Shown here: positions 29,101 through 38,100 of the stretch, in pieces | Position numbering within the stretch: position 1 is the stretch's first letter | Layout of the letters: each line of letters starts with the position of its first letter | Source: Cristatella mucedo | Taxonomy: Eukaryota > Bryozoa > Phylactolaemata > Cristatellidae | Direction: 5' to 3' | Assembly: GCA_009760855.2 (NCBI GenBank) | Contig: WPIO01000002.1 | Span: 5,265,001-5,329,000 of the forward strand | DNA length: 64,000 nt | The notes under the pieces: model-generated | Told to the model about the DNA's origin: nothing | Databases searched by the model: none | The model's input: only the letters and a program-made list of their open reading frames with translations | Made by a program: the position numbers and the translations under genes

Positions 29101-32100
29101 ATATATGTAAGGTTGTCAGCAATACATGCAGCACAACAAGGGAGCTGAGATAATTTGATGTGCTGTAGGGCTGGGAGGGATACTAGCAAAGGTAAAACTG
29201 AGGGTCATCTGCTTAGAAGTGAAAGCCTAGATTGTCCTTGGGGATCACAAAGGCAAGATGGAGAATATATACAGTTGTCCCTCGCCAATTCATGCTTCGA
29301 CTTTCATCGTTTCACTTTATCGTAATTTTTTTAAAATACTGTATATTCATTGAAAAACACCTTCCTCCCAACACCACTTCGCTGATCCAGAAAATGAATC
29401 AAGGCGTCATTCGCGCGTTCAAGGTCCTCTACATGCGAATTACTCTGCAGCACCCCGTCGAAGGCGTGGAACCCGGGCAGGACTTTTTTGCTGAAGGAGT
29501 ACTGGCGGCAGTATACCATCGAGACCTGTCTGATGAACATCCAGGCCGCGTTGAATGACACGAAGACAGAGACCGCGAAGGCCAGCTGGAAGCAGTTGTG
29601 GCCTGAAGTTGTCCATGACTACAGATGATTCACTTCAGAGGATATAAGCAGCTCGGCAGTGGATAAGGCAGTTAGGCTAGCCAGGATGCTGGGAGGAGAA
29701 GGTTTCTGGGATATGACCCGCAATGATGTAGATGAGCTGCCGGAGACGCATTCGGCTCTCTTAACTGACGAGGATCCGGTGGCGATGACTAATCTGCGAG
29801 TGAGAAGGAGGAAGAAGAGCAGCCAGATGCTCCTGCGGGTCAGCATGAGGAAGTTGGCCTTGCACTTGAGCGTCGTTCGCAAGTCGTGAGAGCTAAGGAG
29901 GCAAAGGACATGATTGGTGAATGGGACCCACGAATGATGCACAAATGATCCGGAACCGCAATGCACTCGATGTAGCGACGGAACCCTAAAAAGCCTCACA
30001 AATATGAAAAGACAGTGCCAGCAACTGCCTGTCACGATGTTCTTCGGCCGTACACCCAGACACCGACTGCCTGCGGCTTGTACTCCTTCAGCAGAAGGAA
30101 ACGACGAGGCGCCTGCTGAAGATACTGCACCCCCTGAGGACTCTCCTACTGAGGTGGTGCCTTTAGAGGAGCAGTAACCTCGCTTTTCTTTGCTGTGCAG
30201 TGCATCTCTTCATCTTCATCGATTCATCATCGAACAAGTTACACTATTTTCATAGGTTAGTGGTTGTGTGTAAGAACTGTCCTGTGCGTTTAATCAAACG
30301 TACAATAATAAAATGATATTTGTAACGTCTAATATGTCTCATTTTTACTTATTTCGTCTAGTATTATATCTTGGTTGATACGATTGTAATGGTGACTAAA
30401 GGTTATTATTTCACGTTTAGCAGCTCTAATCATGTTCAAAAACGTATTTAGGTCGTAATAAGGTTTTCTAAGCTCTAACAACGAAAATATTTGATTTATA
30501 AATAAAGAATACTCCTTCGTGGAAAATCAGCTATGGTGGTAGAGTCTGGAACAGTTTAACAGTGATAAACAAGGGTCAACTGCACTGAGAACTTGACTTA
30601 GAGAGCTAGCTGAAGACTACGTCCGGTTTGTGCGATGCTCAACAAGAATTTGAGCAAACAAGTAATTAAAAGCCTGCCAAGAGATACTGGAACAACACCG
30701 CGTGTCGAAATGAAGTTCCACGAATCTGATTTTGGGAAAGCTTTCACCACAGCAGCAATATTCAAGCGAATAAAACATACCGATGTGGTGCTAGCTTCGA
30801 TGCACGTCTCTCTTGACAGCGGGCAATCGCAAGATGAGTAGACATCGTTCTTGTGGTCGCTTGTACAGTCGCAGTAGTTCTCTCCTCGTTGATCACATCG
30901 GCAGGTGCCATGTCCTGCAAGTGGACGTATTGTGGGAGTATTTTAACTAGTACCTCTATAGCTCATGTGGTGGATTAATTTTAAGGTTCAAAAGAGGGTG
31001 CAGGTTTTTTTTTGCTAAGGTGAACATATTTTTGCACTTAGATCTCTGAAGGCCTTCTAATAATAATAATTATAATAATAAAAATGCACTTGATAAAGCG
31101 CTCTCAGATAACTTAATCTCTTTCTAGGCGCTTTACATTTGCTGCAAAGGGAAATGCGATTGAATGGTAAGTAAAATCTTGCTTGAAAAACAAACAAAAT
31201 GAATAAAATGGTTAGGGGTGACATGCACAGGGTCAGCGTGCAAATGTGGTTAGGGCAATATGCAGTGTCAGCACGCATAAGCACATCAAGGGCGAATCGC
31301 AGGGACCCACTATATGCTGTCCTAAATAGGTGTGTTTTCAAGTTCCTTTTAAATGTGGTCAGGTCAGGGGATGCTCTGACACAGGTCGGGAGACAGTTCC
31401 AGGCTGTGGGAGCACTGATCCTTTCTGATCCCTTATTTTAACAAGGTACTTAGCCGACATAAGGCATGGAGATATTGTACAGCTTCTGCTTCCCGCATGT
31501 GCAGGTGCATTTATTCGCCGACTCAGATGTCTTTGTGACCATCGCAGCTCACAAGTTACTACCGATTTCTACACCACGATATGCAGCGTGCCATTCACCA
31601 AAGTAATCGCCGCGATCGTGCAATCAACGAAAATCGTACTTCTACATAAAAGACCGCTGTAGCTATTACATCAGAAATTGTCATATTCACAAAAATCGCC
31701 CCTGTAGCGGACGATTTTAGCAGTGCAGTACTCCACAGAATTGGGACAGCTGCTGCTGCAGTCACATTTTCCGGAAGCCGTAAACATTCCTCTTCCGGAG
31801 CAGGGTAAACTACCATCGAGGCTGCAATTAGAACTTCGATTTTCACAGGTGCCTCAGGAGCGCCATCCATTCCCTTGTGCTTGCATTATTACTTAAATCA
31901 TTGCCCAGTTTGAAGATTATCTTAGAGAATCAGTAACAGGATCGCCATATACAGTCTATGAGTTTCCTTTACCTCGCTTAATGTCATGTAGGTAAGGTAG
32001 CCGCTTTGAAAGTACACAGTCGGCCAAAGAACTCCACAATGAATCCTGACATACAAGCCTGGCCAGGAGCTGGGAAAGATCATGAGTACATAAACAAAGG

Positions 32101-35100
32101 TCAGTAAAAGTTAAAACACATGGTCAGAATAGTGCAAACCTAAATGGTTATTCAGGTTAGAGTTTTTCAAAATGCGTAAAGCGATTAACGCTTAAAATAT
32201 ACCACATTTTAATAGTGCCAATTTTGAGCCTCGTAATCTGGCTCTATCTTTCATATGTAACGTAAGGTTAGCCCTCATAAATGGCGACCGATACAGTCCT
32301 AGTCCGATAGCCTGATAAATATCAAGCAAAGTACTTGGGATGGGAGTGCTAAAGGAATAGAAACCTGGTATACAAAAAAATGTTATAGCAACAACTCATG
32401 AGGCTAAACGAATATTTGTTACTGCCTCATAATATGTGAAGTTAAACTCATAACGGAACAATTAACTTCGAGTAAAGTGGTAATATTTTAAATAAATAAT
32501 CTCCAAATCAATGTTCGCTAACGCTCAATGGTAGACTGGTATGCAATACTCTATAATAGCCTGCATGGTAAGCATTAGTCACTAGTGGCGGTGAACTGTG
32601 ACCACAATTACAACTCCTAGGCGCAAGCCCAAATTTTTTCTAGATATGTCGCTTTGGAAAGCTAATGTGACTTAAATATAATAATAAATACATATATACC
32701 ACCATAAAAACATGTGCACTTTTAAAATGCAAATGCAAGAAATGAAGCCTGTCGATTGGTTAGTAATATTATGCTCACGAATAACGATTTACGTGGAAGG
32801 TGGGGGAAGAAAATGCTTCAAGGATCGGTGAATTTTAGGTTATATTTAAATTTCGCCAAACCAAGAGGTGTCACGATGGCAGTCGGTAGTGAGTTCTTAG
32901 ATATGAGAGTTCAAAAACACGGTGTCTAAAAGATTTAAGGTTGATTATGGGCACAGCTAAACAATTTGATTCAGAAGAGCGGTTAATATGAAGGTGAGCT
33001 TAAAAGATTTAGGCGGGAGCACAAGAAGAAAGGGATTTCAATGTCAGTTGTAGAACTTTGAAGTCCATACGCAGCTTGATGCAGAGATATTGCAATTAGT
33101 AAACAATATTGCTTTATTGCTGTTGCAAAGTTTCCGATAGACATGCATAGTTTAATTATTTGGGTTTATCTGTAAGTGTCCTAATGCACGGGCAGGAAGA
33201 CCTTTGAGAACTGTTTTATGCAAGTCTAGACAGGATTTATTTTATTCCACTATCAAAAAGCTATAAAAGCACCAAGCACTGCATTCAAAATTTTTGACGC
33301 CAGCATAGATTTTTAATAATAATTTGGCCGTGTTATACAATCTCTTCAAAGTAAATGATAGCAAGATAGAAGGCATAGGATATATAAAGCTAGCTTCACA
33401 GGAAGCCAAGATTATCAACTTCAAAAAACATGCCCGATTAATCCCTAGAAGCATACAATTTCTACGACTACCCTGTCGTAAAGCTTAGTCCGAACTCAGT
33501 CTCAAAGACTTTTTCCGAAACGAAGCCTGATCTATGCTTTACATTCATAGTATTCCTTTTTCTAGGACTAGTTTAAGCGTTCCTTACAAAACGTATGAAA
33601 AAAGGTTTGAAGCTGGATCAAACTCTGGCGGCCCAACGTAACGTTTGTCTTTGAACTCCTCGCTCAACGTGCAATAAACCCTTACTAATAAGCGACCTTA
33701 TTTCTGAAAAGGCCTTGATTTGCTCGCCTTGACAGAAACTTGGCTAAAGTATGCAACATTCAACCGAGATTGCGACTGATAACGACTTAGCCAGGTGAGC
33801 GGGCTGCATAAAGTAACTTGGCATAGGAATGCAGACATGCGTAGAGTTTCTCTGTTTGTTTTGCTCGATATTTCGGAAGCTTTTGATAATATTGGTCAAA
33901 AAGTCCTTCTAGAGCGCATCTCATCTGAAATCACTAGCACTGTTCTGCAATGGTTCAAGGGTCCTATCTCAGTGGCAGACTCCAGTGGTATTGTTGTGAA
34001 TGGATATAGATCATCCGAGGTACCTCTGAAAGATCGGGTACCTCAGTGCTTCGTGCTCGCTCCCGTACTTTTCACGGCTTATACTCTCGCTCTTGCAGAT
34101 GTGATTGCCAAGCACAATCTAGGCTTTGAATTCTATGCGGATGACACTCAGTTGTACCATTGCTTAGATCCCCCTCAGCGGTCGAGCACGTCGAATTCTC
34201 TCAACTCTCTTGCTCCATGTATTCATGACATCCGCACATGGATGGCTGATAATTTTCCTAAACTAAGTGATGATACAACTAACTTACTAACTACGGCCAA
34301 ACCAAGTGTGATTAAAAAATTGGAAAGGCTAACTCTCAAAATCGTCTCAGCCAGATTATCTCCTGTTGAACAAGCACTAAATCCAAGTTTCATGTTCATA
34401 AGTGACCTTTCGTTTGACGGCCACATTAGCTAGGCAATCAAGTCGGCTTACTTTCAGTTACCTAACATTACTAAAATTCGGGCTTGTTAAATAGGGATAC
34501 CACATCTAAGTCAGTCCATGCATTTTTGTGACATCCGTCTTGATTTTTGTAACTCACTGCTGGCTGGTCTACCGGCATGTGCAATCAGGCACTTACAGCT
34601 GGTGCAAAACTCTGCAGCTAGGCTTGTCTGTCGTGAGCATCGCAATTGCTACATAGCACCACTTATCGGTAACCTGCACTGGCTACCAGTCAAGCAACGG
34701 ATCGACTTCAAGGTTTTGTGTCTCAATTTTAGGTCTCTTCATTCTTTGACTCCAGTCAACCTATCTGATCTACTGCCCCACCGCGCCAAGCATCGTACCA
34801 GCAGCTTTTCGGAAACTAACTGTTTATCTATACCTCGTACAAACCTAAAATCATTTGAAGACGGTGCCGTTAGTTCGTATTCTCTCACTCCCGACTTCCA
34901 TCAAGACATTCCCCGACTTGACCACATTTAAAAAGAACTTTAAAACGCACCTATTTATGTCAGTATTTAGTGGGTCTCCGTGATTCGTCCTTTATGTGCT
35001 TATGCGTGCTGACACTGTTGCATGCTGCCACTAACCGCACTGGCATGCTGACCCTATGCATATCACCCCTAACCAAGTTATTCATGTTGTCTATCAAGCA

Positions 35101-38100
35101 CGATGTTTTAGCTCCCCATTCAATCGTGTTTCCTTTGCAGAAAATGTAAAGCGCCTAGAAAGAGATTGAGTTCTCTGAGGGCACTTTATTGAGTGTATTA
35201 TTATTATTAGGCTTGCCAGTGCGAATAAATACCCCTTTATGTGACCGCGGACGTTCGAAGCTTGGCAATGAGAGCAATTTAGAAATGAGTACAAAAGCAA
35301 TTTATATCAGTCAGGCCAGCTATACATGTGAAATAGCGAACAACACCTGCAGGTAGCTTCAGTTTACTAAATTATTGCTCTTATCTTAAAGGCCTTGTAA
35401 TATGCTACTAGTATGCTAAAACTGACCATCATGTGGAAACGATGGTCTTAACCATAAAAATTAACACATCATTTTACAAGAATTAATTAGTTTAAATGTT
35501 GTTCACATTTCCTGGCAGCAACACGGAGCAGATACAACTACACGTATGGCCGGATGCGAGTGCTACATTTTTAGATCATTTATATTGAGCTTGGTTGTTT
35601 CTGATATAGTTTCACCCAGAGCTTTGCTCTAACTTTACTACCCTCCATAATAAAATCAGATAGCTTTCGACTCTAAATTACCTGAAATTTAAAGATAGAC
35701 TGGCGAATTCAATTACATGTATTTAACAATAAGTCCAAAAATAATGACGGATTTTAGAGAAGCCTCCAGAGAAAAGCCCTCAAACTTCAGCTATTGCCAA
35801 TAATTAAAATTTTTATTGAATACTTGCAAAATTAATTTAATTAAAGTACTATATGATCTTACAAAAATTTAGCACTATTTTCTTCTAAATTACAATTAGA
35901 AATTGCAGTGACTATCTAAGGATCGCGTTGGCTTCAATTTTCTTTACAATATGGAATTCTGATACTCGTTTACCAAGGCTGCCTACACAAATAAGAGGCC
36001 TCAGGAGTCAATCATAAACATGGCTGTAAGCTAAACATTAATATATAGGAAATTCAGGGAACGGGTTTCTTTATTTAATATGCATTGAAGGATGGTCATT
36101 GATTTAATTTGAGATACCAATACAACAATTCTCATCCTGGCCACCAACAAAGCCCACTGCAGCTCAACTCATTTGCATCTTTGACAAGCTTCAGACTCAC
36201 CGTACCGACCGGTTCACATAGGAAAGTTAATTACCGTTCTTTTCATTTCAACAGGGCACAGAACGTGTTTTTTATGTAAGTTCTAATTTGCAGGAACAGC
36301 TTCCACAATGTTTCTAATGACAATCAACAATGATACTTTGTTCTCATTCTGCACTGTAATCTAGATATTCGCTGCTTATTCTGCTTTACTCCTTCCTCCA
36401 ACGGCTGTTCCCAGCACTGATTGCATGCTTCTCAGTTTTGTTTTAATCATGTAAACTACAAACAATACATGGATGACCGCTTAGGCCGTGTTGCAGCTAA
36501 ATAATCCCTCCCCTATCGAAATAGGTGCTCCGATTCCGGCTTTGTTCAGCAAGTGATAAATTAAATGTAAATAAATAAATAAATATATATATACATATAT
36601 ATCAATGATACTAGCAGATGGTGTCTATTAAATAAGAATACTGTGATCTTACCAAGGCGTCAGCTTAACACCAACAGAAGGAAGGTGACTGCTTGTCTAC
36701 AGTCCTTCTAAAAGAGACCCAGAAGGTAGGCACCACAAACAACCACATGTATGAGAAATCCGGTTTCGGTAAGATCATACGTGGTTCAGCCCTCTACTTA
36801 GAAATTATAGCCCCTATAAAAAATTCTTTGGATCTGCCTGTGAAAGCTATCTATAAGCATGGTATATAAAGAAATTTAAATATATTCTTTTGGCATTAAT
36901 AGGAACTTTTAGTTTGGGACCAGCATGCCCTTACTGCAATGGCCATCGAATGTCAAAGATTAGCCTCACCTTTATGATTAGGGGTAAATCACTCAACGTC
37001 TGGTTATTAAAAACTAAGATTTTCCAGCAAAAAGTCGCCTAAGCGTCACGTTTTTTTAGAAATCATAACTAGCCACTAACTACACATCATATTGCTGAAA
37101 ATTATATCATCTAATTTTAATTTTCTTGCATTATCAGTATAGGTTCTCTCAACTTTAGAGACAATTAATTAAGTATAAATTAAGACATTTTTGGGATCTC
37201 TAATATAAAAAAAATCACTGAGCCTCTTCACTAACAAGTATTTCGTCAATTCCTAATGGTGTATATGACAAAAGCAAGACAATTGCCTACTAATTTACTA
37301 CAGCCTTTTTGAAAGGTGCTGGGAGGTGACCTGAGACTAATGACATGTTTATTATGTTAGCTATGCATGGCAGCGGCAGATCTATGCATAGTAGAAGCAG
37401 GACAGTGGGAATAGGGTCTAGAGGACTGGTTGTCTTCTTTGATTGGGATGTGAACTTCAGGAGGAGGTCACTAGCGACCTCCTTGAAGGTAGACATTAAG
37501 GTGCTGCACGGAGTTGAGGGACAGCGTTCAAGGGAGGATGCTGCTATTGTAGAGATGGATTCCCTGATATAGTCTATCTTTTTGACAAAGAATCTAGAAA
37601 AGCAATCAGCCAGGCCATCACAAGGATCACTGGATAAGGAGCTAACCTGGAGCGGTTAAGGAGAAGGTTGAATGTAGACCAAAGCATTTTTGATTGTGCA
37701 TCAGGAATTCAATGATGTTTTATGGAAGCTAGACTTGGCATTTGCTATGATAGATTGATAAGATCTAAAGTAGTCCTCGTATGTCGATAGACAGTCAGTC
37801 ATAATGTTTTGCATGCTTTTTCAAGCTTGTGCTTAGTAGACCTAGGTAGTTTAATTTCTGTGGTAAGCCACAGGACGTCTGGGCGAGAGCACACCGTGCA
37901 TTTAGTCAGAGATACAAACTCTTCAAGCAGTTAAGCTTGTGTGTTGTTTATATTTACCAATGATGACGAGACAGATGGGGATTGAGCAGCAGAGGCAAAT
38001 CTGATATTCTCGCACTGACAACATCAATGTCGAGGGCCTTGACGTTTCGTGATTCGTAGGTGATTTTAAATGAGGGAGAGGGCACAAATTGTAGAATGAA

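Noticed and set aside
36240-36310. Plus-strand 21-nt segment between a perfect acceptor and GTAAGT donor
   Set aside because: No flanking plus-strand exons; splice-like strings of this quality occur by chance in AT-rich introns.
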